Positions 8,304 through 15,409 are shown, numbered from the stretch's first letter. The stretch: 22,002 nt of DNA from JANYGM01 sp043764015 (GCA_043764015.1 JAYUKY010000005.1:1-22002), one strand, 5' to 3'. Translations and numbers: made by a program. The notes: generated by a model from the sequence alone, not told the origin.

Positions 8304-9074
8304 ATGACAAAAGAATTTAAAAACCTCGTTTCCCTTCTGAAAAGCCCTATCAAAGAAAATAGAGATTTGGGTGCTATTTTGGCAAAGAATTTCCACGAAG
8401 AATCTAGGGCGCATTTTGGGTGTGGTGTAGAACTTGCTATATTTCTGGAAATGAATTTAGAATGGAATTCTGAAATACCAATCCATAAAATTAAAAAAAT
8501 AAAAATTGAAAGAAATATACTTACGTCAATTCCTGCTGATATTTTTCTGCTTGAAAATTTAACTTGGCTAAGTGTTGTTAGTGCTTCATTTAGTATTTTT
8601 CCAATAGAAATACTGCAACTTCCAAATCTAAAAACATTGTTTTTGTGCAATAATGCTATTAAAGTCTTACCCTCAAAAATAAGAAAATTACAAGGATTAG
8701 AAAATTTGAATATTTGTACGAGTAGATTACAGCGTTTACCAAAGGCAATTGGAGATTTGAAACAGTTGTATATCTTAACTTTAGGATATAACCAACTCAA
8801 AAGTTTGCCAAAAGAAATAGGGAATTTACAAAGACTAACACAACTTGAATTAAATGACAATCAACTAAAAGAATTACCTATAGAAATAGGAAATTTACAA
8901 TGTTTGCGTTATTTAGATTTGAGATATAACCAACTCAAAAGTTTACCAAAAGAATTAGCACAAATAAAAACACTAGAAAAAATCTATATTGAGGGAAATC
9001 CTAAAAATATCATCATTCCTGACGAACTAAGAAATCTTATTGATGTTAGTTGGGCGTGGACTTGTATAAAATAA
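8304..9074 (+). CDS. Leucine-rich-repeat protein
   Basis: This is a 256-residue protein. The in-frame ATG at 8172 lies inside the inverted-repeat element and would add 44 residues encoded by the repeat, so the start at 8304 (MTKEFKNLVSLL) is preferred. Residues 1-55 form a helical, unrecognised N-terminus. From about residue 60 to 235 there are seven or eight leucine-rich repeats of 23 residues of the bacterial type, for example LYILTLGYNQLKSLPKEIG and LRYLDLRYNQLKSLPKELA. There is no signal peptide or membrane segment, so it is probably cytoplasmic and a protein-binding scaffold. Two repeats share near-identical DNA 138 bases apart, a sign of recent duplication. The partner is unknown. It precedes the GmrSD-like gene by 94 bases, which has its own promoter. 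Confidence 0.85.
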   Translation: MTKEFKNLVSLLKSPIKENRDLGAILAKNFHEESRAHFGCGVELAIFLEMNLEWNSEIPIHKIKKIKIERNILTSIPADIFLLENLTWLSVVSASFSIFPIEILQLPNLKTLFLCNNAIKVLPSKIRKLQGLENLNICTSRLQRLPKAIGDLKQLYILTLGYNQLKSLPKEIGNLQRLTQLELNDNQLKELPIEIGNLQCLRYLDLRYNQLKSLPKELAQIKTLEKIYIEGNPKNIIIPDELRNLIDVSWAWTCIK

Positions 9075-9085
9075 ATAGATTATTC

Positions 9086-9115
9086 TTGCAAATGAAAAGA
9101 ATATATTTACATTTG
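9086..9115 (+). promoter_or_regulatory. Promoter of the GmrSD-like gene
   Basis: TTG (9086-9088), 19 bases, then TACATTTG (9108-9115) fit the Bacteroidota promoter pattern. The -7 box overlaps a GTG that opens the longest reading frame, so translation must begin downstream, at 9169. A 7-bp inverted repeat (TATTCTT at 9081-9087, AAGAATA at 9097-9103) overlaps the -33 region and spacer and could bind a regulator. Confidence 0.75.
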
Positions 9116-9168
9116 TGAGGAAGTGCGTAGTTGCGTACTTTGAATTTAACCAAAAAACTAAAATAAGA

Positions 9169-10992
9169 ATGGAAACAAACAAATCATTAAAAGGGCTTTT
9201 TGAAGCAACAGAAATAAAAGTGCCTTCTTACCAAAGAGCTTATGCTTGGGAAGAAAAACAATTAGAGCAATTTGTGGCGGATATGCTGGAAGTCGCAAAT
9301 AAAAATGAAGGACAGTATTATTTTGGACACTTCATTTTGGAGCAAACAGATTTGGAGCAAACAGAAAAGAAGAAATTTGAAATAATTGATGGACAACAAC
9401 GAATTACAACATTTGTATTGTTTTTGATAGTTTGTAAATTATTTTCAGAAAATCAATATAGTGATTATGTTGGAAAATTCAAAACTGTTGATTACGACCA
9501 GCCAATGTTTGAGTTAGTCCAAGCAAAACGACTAGACCCTGCTGTAAAACTAAATCTTGATAAAAAATGGTTAGTTGATTATTTTGATTTTGAAGGTGAT
9601 AACATCACTTTGTCTATCAAAAGAATTATATTTGCTTTGGACTATTTCAGAGCATTGTTCTTTGATAAGAAATTGGATAAAAATAAGATTGACAGATATA
9701 TTGAAACTTTCACAACTGCGCATATCTCAACACATATCACAACGGAAAAAGCAGTTGCTGTTCAAATATTTGAATTGCAAAACACCAGAGGAATCAAGTT
9801 AAGTCTGATAGAAATGGTAAAAGCAATGTTGATGAAAGCAGTTTATCTACATTCTAAAACTGAGGAAACTGAATCTAATATAAATTTTGTGCGAAATGAA
9901 TTTGCAGAAATTTATAAATTAGAAGAGCTAACAAATTCAAGCACATTTAGAGGTGAATTATTACTTGAAGATATTTTGTTACATCACCTTAGAATTGTTG
10001 ATGACGGAAATAAATTAACTAGTGATGTTGATGGAAATAAATTCAAAAGCCCAAGTAAATCTGGTGGTAAAGAAGAGGTGGTTTTAAATTATATCAAAAA
10101 CCAAATAACAGAAAAACAGTCTAACGAGATTGTGAGCTATGTTATCAATTTATCAAAGAAATTCAGGCTGTCTGTTGAGTTGGTAAGTGTAACATTAGCA
10201 AATTATGATAAAACAAATAGAATTATTGGAGATGTACTGATTTTGGATAAAAACGTAAGTATAGAATTTTTTATCCTTCTTTTTCATCTTGAACAAGGTG
10301 CGCTAATTCAAGATAAAGAATTTGTGAAACACTGGGAAAGGTTTTTGTTCACTAGGGATTTCCACGAAAAATACTACAACCTTCGTTACAAGGATAATTT
10401 TGAAGATTTATTTTTTCAAACTTCAAAAAATGAGCCTAAGGAGATTTTAGAACAGTTCATTAGTAACGGCTTTAGACGTGATAAAATGGATGATAACAAC
10501 TTGTCAAATACAGTAAGAAATTTTGTTAAGCAGAGAAAAGATAATATCTTGGATAATGCTTTTCACCAATGGTTTAGAGAGAAAATATTTTATGTTTTGT
10601 ATAAATATGAAATATCTAAACTGGCAGATTTAGAGAAGCTACGTCAAATTATGAAAGAAGGCAGGTCTGTTGAACACATACTACCTCAAGAATGGAATTG
10701 GGTATGGATTGACGAAAACACAAATAATATTTCTGAAAAAGGAACTGCTTTTTACAATGAAATAAGTGGTATTATACACGGTTTAGGGAATTTGCTCCTC
10801 GTAACTGTTAGTGAAAACTCTCGTGTAAATAATAACCACCCAAAGGAAAAGATTTATAATTCTTGTACTGGTGGTTCGTATTCTGAACATAATGAAAACT
10901 CAACCAAATGGGAAGATTACAAAGAATGGAAGAATATAATAGCTAGTCGTGGAAATAAAATTTATAAATTCTTAGAAGAATTCATCAGTTAA
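9169..10992 (+). CDS. GmrSD-like DUF262/DUF1524 protein (type IV restriction family)
   Basis: This 607-residue protein has both domains of the GmrSD family in one chain. The N-terminal DUF262 (ParB/sulfiredoxin-like, GmrS-type) shows VPSYQRAYAW (18-27), YYFGHFILEQ (50-59) and the nucleotide-linked signature EIIDGQQRITTF (71-82). The C-terminal DUF1524 (His-Me/HNH-type nuclease, GmrD-type) shows VEHILPQEW (501-509) and GNLLLVTVSENSRVNN (540-555). In the known system these domains couple NTP hydrolysis to cleavage of DNA with modified hydroxymethylcytosine. Single-chain relatives are widespread in defence loci, with targets mostly untested. The start at 9169 is set by the promoter at 9086-9115. 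A 16-bp hairpin follows the stop. All key residues appear intact. Confidence 0.9.
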   Translation: METNKSLKGLFEATEIKVPSYQRAYAWEEKQLEQFVADMLEVANKNEGQYYFGHFILEQTDLEQTEKKKFEIIDGQQRITTFVLFLIVCKLFSENQYSDYVGKFKTVDYDQPMFELVQAKRLDPAVKLNLDKKWLVDYFDFEGDNITLSIKRIIFALDYFRALFFDKKLDKNKIDRYIETFTTAHISTHITTEKAVAVQIFELQNTRGIKLSLIEMVKAMLMKAVYLHSKTEETESNINFVRNEFAEIYKLEELTNSSTFRGELLLEDILLHHLRIVDDGNKLTSDVDGNKFKSPSKSGGKEEVVLNYIKNQITEKQSNEIVSYVINLSKKFRLSVELVSVTLANYDKTNRIIGDVLILDKNVSIEFFILLFHLEQGALIQDKEFVKHWERFLFTRDFHEKYYNLRYKDNFEDLFFQTSKNEPKEILEQFISNGFRRDKMDDNNLSNTVRNFVKQRKDNILDNAFHQWFREKIFYVLYKYEISKLADLEKLRQIMKEGRSVEHILPQEWNWVWIDENTNNISEKGTAFYNEISGIIHGLGNLLLVTVSENSRVNNNHPKEKIYNSCTGGSYSEHNENSTKWEDYKEWKNIIASRGNKIYKFLEEFIS

Positions 10993-11000
10993 ATTCCTAC

Positions 11001-11044
11001 ATTCCTATTGCAGTCAGATATTTCTACTTGACTGCAATAGGAAT
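11001..11044. terminator. Long hairpin between convergent genes
   Basis: A perfect 16-bp stem has arms 11001-11016 and 11029-11044, ATTCCTATTGCAGTCA and its complement, with a 12-base loop, nine bases after the GmrSD-like stop. It separates that gene from the 117-residue gene read from the other strand. There is no immediate T run on the + strand, so it may act as a 3'-end stabiliser as much as a terminator. Confidence 0.7.
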
Positions 11045-11055
11045 CTTGTGTGCAG

Positions 11056-11409
11056 TTATTTTTTAAAGTCAAGCAATTCTTTCATTCCCTCTATTATGTT
11101 ACTATCGTCTAAAAGTTCAGGCTTACCAAATTCAAAACTAACGCCAAATTTCTTTTCAATAATTTCAATATTTTTCGTTGTTGTTTTTAGTTCTCCTTCA
11201 AACCAATTTGTCCAAGCAAAAAGGATATTCTCTCCATTATTCTCTAATTGGTAAAGGTCAAAATCAATGCCTTTGTCAAAAAGTTTACGTGAATATTCAA
11301 CAGTAATTTTCCATTTGGATTTAGTGAAATACCAATTACGTTTAGTCAAATATTTGATGATTGAGTAAAATAATTTTGTTTCAATATTTGTAGCTATTCT
11401 TGTTTCCAT
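11056..11409 (-). CDS. Unrecognised 117-residue protein
   Basis: I do not recognise this protein. It is cytoplasmic by appearance (no signal or membrane segment). The N-terminus is helical (METRIATNIETKLFYSIIKY), the middle is aromatic and beta-like (WYFTKSKWKITVEY, ILFAWTNWFEGEL) with five tryptophans in all, and the C-terminus is acidic (DDSNIIEGMKELLDFKK). It is read convergently to the GmrSD-like gene and divergently from the WYL regulator gene. A full Bacteroidota-type promoter lies just upstream, overlapped by a palindrome, so it is a plausible target of that regulator. A small accessory, antitoxin-like or immunity-like role in the neighbouring defence locus is a guess from position only. 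Confidence 0.7.
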   Translation of the reverse strand: METRIATNIETKLFYSIIKYLTKRNWYFTKSKWKITVEYSRKLFDKGIDFDLYQLENNGENILFAWTNWFEGELKTTTKNIEIIEKKFGVSFEFGKPELLDDSNIIEGMKELLDFKK

Positions 11410-11412
11410 TTA

Positions 11413-11430
11413 TTTGTGTTTTATCACAAA
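11413..11430. promoter_or_regulatory. Palindromic candidate operator
   Basis: TTTGTG (11413-11418) and CACAAA (11425-11430) form a perfect 6-bp inverted repeat with a 6-base spacer. It overlaps the -7 box of the promoter for the 117-residue gene and ends 3 bases from that gene's start codon, a position where a bound dimer would block transcription. The adjacent divergent gene encodes a WYL-domain DNA-binding protein, which makes it the natural candidate ligand. Confidence 0.55.
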
Positions 11431-11458
11431 CCTAATAAAAGTATTTTTACTATCCAAA
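11427..11458 (-). promoter_or_regulatory. Promoter of the 117-residue gene
   Basis: On the minus strand, TTTG (complement of 11455-11458), 20 bases, then TAGGTTTG (complement of 11427-11434) fit the Bacteroidota pattern well. The start codon at 11409 is 17 bases beyond the -7 box, giving a very short leader. Confidence 0.7.
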
Positions 11459-11483
11459 TAAAATTCAAACCTCCACCAATCAA

Positions 11484-12413
11484 ATGTCAAAAATAATCCA
11501 TATTTCTCGCTATTTATTTATCATAAAAAAGCTAACTGCAACACCTTACTCTACTTATAATCAGATAGAGCAATATGTTATTAGCAAAACTGGCTCTTTG
11601 CTAGTAAATGGTCAGCAAACAAGTTTTTCAAAACGTACATTTCAAAGAGATTTAAGAGACATCAGAGATGCTTTTGGCGTTGATATTGAATATTCAAAAG
11701 CAGAAAAAGGCTATTTCATAAGTTATAAGAAAGTGGATAGCGTGAATTTTGAAAGAATGATGGAGGCTTTTGAGGTGTTCAATTCTTTGAAAACGACTAC
11801 ACAAGACGTAGAGAAATTTATTCACCTAGAAAACCGCAAAAAACAAGGTACAGAACATTTATATGATATTATTCAGGCAATAAAAAAGAGATTTCAAATC
11901 AAATTCTCTTATCAAAGCCTTTGGGGAGACGTAGATGGGGAAATTACCCAGCGCACAGTTGCGCCTTATGCGTTGAAAGAGTTTAAAAACCGTTGGTATG
12001 TTTTAGCTAAAGACCTCAAAGACCCAAAAGATACCAGAGTAAAAAGTTTTGGACTTGACCGCCTCACAAACCTTGAAATTACCGACAAAAATTTTGAATA
12101 TCCTAAGGATTATGACGTTCAAAAGCGGTTTAGTGATTATTTTGGCATTTATAATCCTTTGAATATAAAACCACAGAAAATTGTTTTGTTGTTTACGGAA
12201 AAACAGTTGGAATATGTGAAAAATTTGCCACTTCACCACTCACAAAAAGTTTCAGATGACAATGAATTACAAGTAGAACTACAAATGTGTGTTACTTTTG
12301 ATTTCGTGCAGGAACTTTTGTCATTTGGTGGTCAAGTGAAGGTTTTAGAGCCACAATCTTTGATAGATGAAATCAAAATAGCCTATAAAGATGCCCTTCA
12401 ACAGTATAAATGA
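11484..12413 (+). CDS. WYL-domain transcriptional regulator
   Basis: This is a 309-residue DNA-binding regulator. The N-terminal 80 or so residues form a winged-helix region (NQIEQYVISKTG near 26-37, RTFQRDLRDIRDAFG near 51-65), with RTFQRDL the likely recognition-helix segment. The WYL domain lies at about 130-205, with RWYVLAKDL (170-178) carrying the W-Y-x-L motif and SFGLDRLTNLEI (188-199) carrying the conserved D-R. A WCX-type C-terminal region follows to the end. Proteins of this architecture sense nucleotides or nucleic acids, and several (BrxR/CapW) repress phage-defence operons. It is divergent from the 117-residue gene over 74 bases that contain a palindrome on that gene's promoter. 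It ends 61 bases from the convergent cheB. Confidence 0.9.
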   Translation: MSKIIHISRYLFIIKKLTATPYSTYNQIEQYVISKTGSLLVNGQQTSFSKRTFQRDLRDIRDAFGVDIEYSKAEKGYFISYKKVDSVNFERMMEAFEVFNSLKTTTQDVEKFIHLENRKKQGTEHLYDIIQAIKKRFQIKFSYQSLWGDVDGEITQRTVAPYALKEFKNRWYVLAKDLKDPKDTRVKSFGLDRLTNLEITDKNFEYPKDYDVQKRFSDYFGIYNPLNIKPQKIVLLFTEKQLEYVKNLPLHHSQKVSDDNELQVELQMCVTFDFVQELLSFGGQVKVLEPQSLIDEIKIAYKDALQQYK

Positions 12414-12426
12414 CATTGTGTAATAA

Positions 12427-12468
12427 ACCGTAATTGAATATTCGTAATTCGTACATCTAACTTTGTAC
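12427..12468 (-). repeat. Period-7 repeat after cheB
   Basis: Read on the minus strand, directly downstream of the cheB stop codon, are six consecutive 7-base units: GTACAAA, GTTAGAT, GTACGAA, TTACGAA, TATTCAA and TTACGGT. The units vary but keep the phase. This is one of four such tracts in the window that begin within about ten bases of a stop codon. Confidence 0.6.
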
Positions 12469-12474
12469 CTCTTT

Positions 12475-13068
12475 TTATGGATATAATTTGTGCAAACGCA
12501 ACAAAAAATCAATGATTTGAGCGGTTTTAAGCGTATAATCTATGTCTGTGATGTTTAGGGCTGCCGTTGGCATAGTGTCAATTAGACACTCTTCTGGGTC
12601 TTGCACAATAGACAAGCCGCCTCTTTCTACAATTTTCTGCATTCCTGCCGCCCCATCTTTGTTTGCACCAGACAACAAAATCCCAATAAGTTTATTTTTA
12701 TAAACATAAGAGGCACTCTGAAAAGTAATATCAATGGCAGGGCGTGAATTATTGACCATTTCTTCCGTAGAAACAGCAAAAGTATTGCCCAATTCAATGC
12801 CTAAATGATAGTTGGCAGGAGCTAAATAAACTTTCCCCTTTTTGATAGGTGTTTTATCTTCTGGTTCTTCAATAATTTTGTTACTTTTGATATTAAGAGC
12901 TTCTGTAAAACCATTTCTAACGTGTTTTAGCCTATGCAAACACATTACAATAGGCAAGGCAAAATCAGCAGGAAGACTTTGTAAAATGCTACTAATCACC
13001 TGAAAACTGCCCGCAGAACCACCAATTACAATAGCTTTATATTGATTATGAAAATGTGTTTGATTCAT
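12475..13068 (-). CDS. cheB: Stand-alone CheB methylesterase domain
   Basis: CheB removes methyl groups from (or deamidates) glutamates of chemoreceptors. This 197-residue protein is only the catalytic domain. The catalytic residues are visible: Ser18 in IGGSAGS, His45 in VMCLHRL and Asp138 in SGANKDGAAG. The usual N-terminal receiver domain that controls activity by phosphorylation is absent, so it must be regulated another way or act constitutively. It lies downstream of cheR in the same direction with a 104-base gap full of period-7 repeats. No chemoreceptor, CheA or CheW gene is nearby. Stand-alone CheB/CheR pairs in this phylum often accompany hybrid signalling kinases; none is in this window. 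Confidence 0.93.
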   Translation of the reverse strand: MNQTHFHNQYKAIVIGGSAGSFQVISSILQSLPADFALPIVMCLHRLKHVRNGFTEALNIKSNKIIEEPEDKTPIKKGKVYLAPANYHLGIELGNTFAVSTEEMVNNSRPAIDITFQSASYVYKNKLIGILLSGANKDGAAGMQKIVERGGLSIVQDPEECLIDTMPTAALNITDIDYTLKTAQIIDFLLRLHKLYP

Positions 13069-13075
13069 TTTTGTT

Positions 13076-13110
13076 AGTGTTGAGTGTTGAGTGTTGAGTG
13101 TTGAGTGTTT
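13076..13110 (+). repeat. Period-7 tandem repeat between cheR and cheB
   Basis: Five contiguous copies of AGTGTTG (the last is AGTGTTT) occupy 13076-13110. They face the TAGTGNN tract at 13134-13168 on the other strand, so AGTG/CACT blocks can pair every 7 bases around a central AT-rich loop. The nearly identical copies could change number by slippage. Confidence 0.9.
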
Positions 13111-13133
13111 TTGAGTAATAAATACTTGTATTT

Positions 13134-13168
13134 ATCACTACACACTACTCACTATGCACTACTCACTA
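13134..13168 (-). repeat. Period-7 tandem repeat after cheR
   Basis: Read on the minus strand are five units: TAGTGAG, TAGTGCA, TAGTGAG, TAGTGTG and TAGTGAT. The first begins 4 bases after the cheR stop codon. TAGTG is kept and the last two bases vary. With 13076-13110 it makes an imperfect inverted pair spanning most of the cheR-cheB gap. Confidence 0.85.
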
Positions 13169-13172
13169 AAAA

Positions 13173-13997
13173 TTAGTCTTTTATTTTTTTATAAATTTTC
13201 TCTTCATTATTAACCACCAAAAAATTGTGGGCTATTTCGCACCAAATCAAAGATTCTTTACTTCCAATAGCCAAATAAGCATATTTAAACAAACTAGCGT
13301 GAAAAGTTTTAAGTACTTGATTTTGAAGAGTTTGATTAAAATATATCATTACATTACGGCACATAATCAAATCAAATTTAGAAAAAGGCTCGCCAAGCAC
13401 CAAATTGTGTTCTCTAAATTGTACATTTTTGAGAAGTGTAGGGTCAATAATAGCTTTTCCTGACTCTTCTGTGTAATATTCTTCTAATGTAGCCTTACCT
13501 TCCATACGCTCATAATTTTTCTTATTAAGTTCCATATTTTTGATAGGATAAGTAGCTAAACGAGCTTTATCTAAAATGCTATGGTCTATGTCAGTTGCCA
13601 CCAAACGAGCTTTTTCCAAAACACCCATTTCTTTGAGCAAAATAGCCATAGAAAAAACCTCCTCACCTGACGAGCAACCTGCGTGCCAGATATTGATGCT
13701 ATCTGTATTCTCTAAAATGCTGGGAATGATAGTTTTACGAAGTTCTGTCCAGAGTGTTGGATCTCTAAACATTTCTGTTACGTTTACGGTGATTTCAGAC
13801 AAAAATTCTCTAAAAAAACGGGCATCAGTTTCTAATCTTTTGATGAGTGGCTCAACAGTATCCATCTTATAAAGCTCCAAAACACGCTGAATACGTCTTT
13901 TGAAAGACGACATAGCATAATTGCCAAAGTCATAATTATGATGATTGCGCACAACTTCCGTGATGCGTCTAAGGTCTGCTATTTCAACTTCTTGCAT
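13173..13997 (-). CDS. cheR: CheR protein-glutamate methyltransferase
   Basis: CheR transfers methyl groups from S-adenosylmethionine to chemoreceptor glutamates. The 274-residue protein has both parts of the family. One is the helical N-terminal domain with the basic stretch SSFKRRIQRVL (30-40) and TEMFRDP (74-80). The other is the methyltransferase fold with the cofactor loop IWHAGCSSGEE (103-113), the ATDID segment (134-138) and FDLIMCRNVMIYF (208-220). There are no TPR or PAS extensions. It is first in a cheR-cheB unit and divergent from the 3-hydroxybutyrate dehydrogenase gene over 222 bases. A near-match to the -7 box (TATCCTTTG on the minus strand around 14101-14113) has one extra base, so no promoter is called. 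Confidence 0.95.
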   Translation of the reverse strand: MQEVEIADLRRITEVVRNHHNYDFGNYAMSSFKRRIQRVLELYKMDTVEPLIKRLETDARFFREFLSEITVNVTEMFRDPTLWTELRKTIIPSILENTDSINIWHAGCSSGEEVFSMAILLKEMGVLEKARLVATDIDHSILDKARLATYPIKNMELNKKNYERMEGKATLEEYYTEESGKAIIDPTLLKNVQFREHNLVLGEPFSKFDLIMCRNVMIYFNQTLQNQVLKTFHASLFKYAYLAIGSKESLIWCEIAHNFLVVNNEEKIYKKIKD

Positions 13998-14130
13998 AAA
14001 TTATAAAGCGTATTGTTTATTGTTATTGATAAGTTTTAAATAAAATCTTACTTTTTCTTTTAAATTATCACAAAGCAATATTAAGCAAAAAAAGTAAAAC
14101 TACAAAGGATATAGTAAAATTAAAATGTTA

Positions 14131-14161
14131 TTTGTTTTGTCAAATTCTTTGTTTAAGTTTG
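14131..14161 (+). promoter_or_regulatory. Promoter of the 3-hydroxybutyrate dehydrogenase gene
   Basis: TTTG (14131-14134), 19 bases, then TAAGTTTG (14154-14161) fit the Bacteroidota promoter pattern, 58 bases before the start codon at 14220. Confidence 0.8.
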
Positions 14162-14219
14162 CTACTGATTTTTAAACCTAATTTCAATAATTTCAAACCT
14201 AATTTTAACAACAAACTTT

Positions 14220-15014
14220 ATGGGAAACGGAAAAGTAGCCTTGATTACGGGCAGCACAAGCGGTATTGGGCTTGGCATTGCGGAAGCTATGGCAAAAGCA
14301 GGTTATGATATTATGTTCAATGGTCTTGCAAGAGATGACGCAGAAAAAGCCGCAGCACACAAAGTAGCCACAGATATTGGCACGAAATATGGCGTAAAAA
14401 CGCTTTTTTCTCCTGCCAATATGATGAAACCAGATGAAATCAGAGCAATGGTTTTGGAAGCAGAAACCACACTTGGACGTATTGACGTACTCGTAAATAA
14501 TGCTGGTATTCAGCACGTTGCGCCTATTGATGAGTTTCCAGAAGACAAATGGGACGCTATTATTGACATCAATATGAATTCTGCTTTTCACACAAGTAAA
14601 GCGGTTTGGAAAGGTATGAAAGCACGCAAATTTGGTAGAATTATCAATATTACGTCTGCTCACGCTTTGCAGGCATCAGAATTTAAGTCGGCTTATGTTA
14701 CTTCAAAACACGGAATCACGGGTTTTACGAAGGTTTTGGCGTTGGAAGGTGCGCCTTTTGGCATCACTTGTAATGCTATTTGTCCTGGGTATGTGCTTAC
14801 GCCACTCGTACAAAAGCAAATCCCAGACCAAATGAAAACACACAATATGACTGAAAAAGAAGTAATTGAGAAAGTAATGCTTTATAAACAAGCTATCAAA
14901 GATTTTGTAAAAGTGGAAGATTTGGGCGCATTGGCGGTGTTTTTGGCATCAGAAGTAACATCAATGATTACTGGCGTGTCGTTGCCTATTGATGGTGGTT
15001 GGTCTGCACAATAA
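14220..15014 (+). CDS. bdhA: 3-hydroxybutyrate dehydrogenase
   Basis: This NAD-dependent short-chain dehydrogenase interconverts (R)-3-hydroxybutyrate and acetoacetate in ketone-body or polyhydroxybutyrate metabolism. The 264-residue length is typical. It has the cofactor motif TGSTSGIG (10-17), NNAGIQHV (93-100), and the catalytic Ser146, Tyr159 and Lys163 in ITSAHALQAS and SAYVTSKHG. The block NAICPGYVLTPLVQKQIP (185-202) is characteristic of this enzyme rather than of general SDR reductases. It is transcribed alone from its own promoter, and a 23-bp hairpin follows. The GLARDDAEKA insertion after the second strand is slightly longer than in proteobacterial enzymes. Another SDR specificity is possible but less likely. 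Confidence 0.9.
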   Translation: MGNGKVALITGSTSGIGLGIAEAMAKAGYDIMFNGLARDDAEKAAAHKVATDIGTKYGVKTLFSPANMMKPDEIRAMVLEAETTLGRIDVLVNNAGIQHVAPIDEFPEDKWDAIIDINMNSAFHTSKAVWKGMKARKFGRIINITSAHALQASEFKSAYVTSKHGITGFTKVLALEGAPFGITCNAICPGYVLTPLVQKQIPDQMKTHNMTEKEVIEKVMLYKQAIKDFVKVEDLGALAVFLASEVTSMITGVSLPIDGGWSAQ

Positions 15015-15036
15015 TTGTGGATTGAATTATCTAATT

Positions 15037-15090
15037 TAATTGCCACAAATGCACGAATAATTGTATTTATTCGTGTATTCGTGGCAATTA
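15037..15090. repeat. Long hairpin after bdhA (repeat or terminator)
   Basis: Arms 15038-15059 and 15068-15089 (AATTGCCAC... and ...GTGGCAATT) are complementary over 22 positions with two mismatches, extended one base outward, with an 8-base loop. It follows the bdhA stop by 23 bases and probably ends that transcript. The CACGAATA-type arms look like a dispersed intergenic repeat rather than a plain terminator. Confidence 0.7.
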
Positions 15091-15122
15091 TGCTTTATTT
15101 TTTTATTTTTATTAAAATAATT

Positions 15123-15152
15123 TTTGAATTTCAATAAATAATCTTACCTTTG
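15123..15152 (+). promoter_or_regulatory. Promoter of rpmI-rplT
   Basis: TTTG (15123-15126), 18 bases, then TACCTTTG (15145-15152) make a near-consensus Bacteroidota promoter. It leaves a leader of about 50 bases that includes a small hairpin, CCGTTATT...AATAGCGG (15157-15173), possibly used for control by L20 as in other bacteria, which is unproven here. Confidence 0.85.
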
Positions 15153-15208
15153 CAATCCGTTATTTAATAGCGGAAATTTTCTTAATAGCATTTTAAATTT
15201 CAGCAGTT

Positions 15209-15403
15209 ATGCCTAAAATGAAAACCAAATCTGGAGCAAAAAAACGCTTCAAATTGACAGGAACTGGCAAAATTAAGCGTAAACACGCTTTCAAAAGCCA
15301 TATCTTGACCAAAAAATCAACAAAAAGAAAACGTAATCTGACACATTCTGGGCTTGTAAGCGCAGGTGATACAGTACGTGTAAAATTGATGCTAAATATC
15401 TAA
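15209..15403 (+). CDS. rpmI: 50S ribosomal protein L35
   Basis: This 64-residue, highly basic protein has the L35 pattern: MPKMKTKSGAKKRFKLTGTG, then KIKRKHAFKSHILTKKSTKRKR, ending VRVKLMLNI. It is part of the large ribosomal subunit. It is followed after 177 bases by rplT, the standard partner. infC, which normally precedes it, is absent; instead a strong promoter lies directly upstream. Confidence 0.97.
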   Translation: MPKMKTKSGAKKRFKLTGTGKIKRKHAFKSHILTKKSTKRKRNLTHSGLVSAGDTVRVKLMLNI

Positions 15404-15409
15404 TTTGAA

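Noticed and set aside
9115..9168. GTG start at 9115 for the GmrSD-like protein
   Set aside because: The GTG overlaps the -7 box of the promoter; the DUF262 domain begins naturally from 9169.
13076..13168. CRISPR-like array
   Set aside because: The units are 7 bases with no spacers, so it is a tandem heptamer tract rather than a CRISPR.
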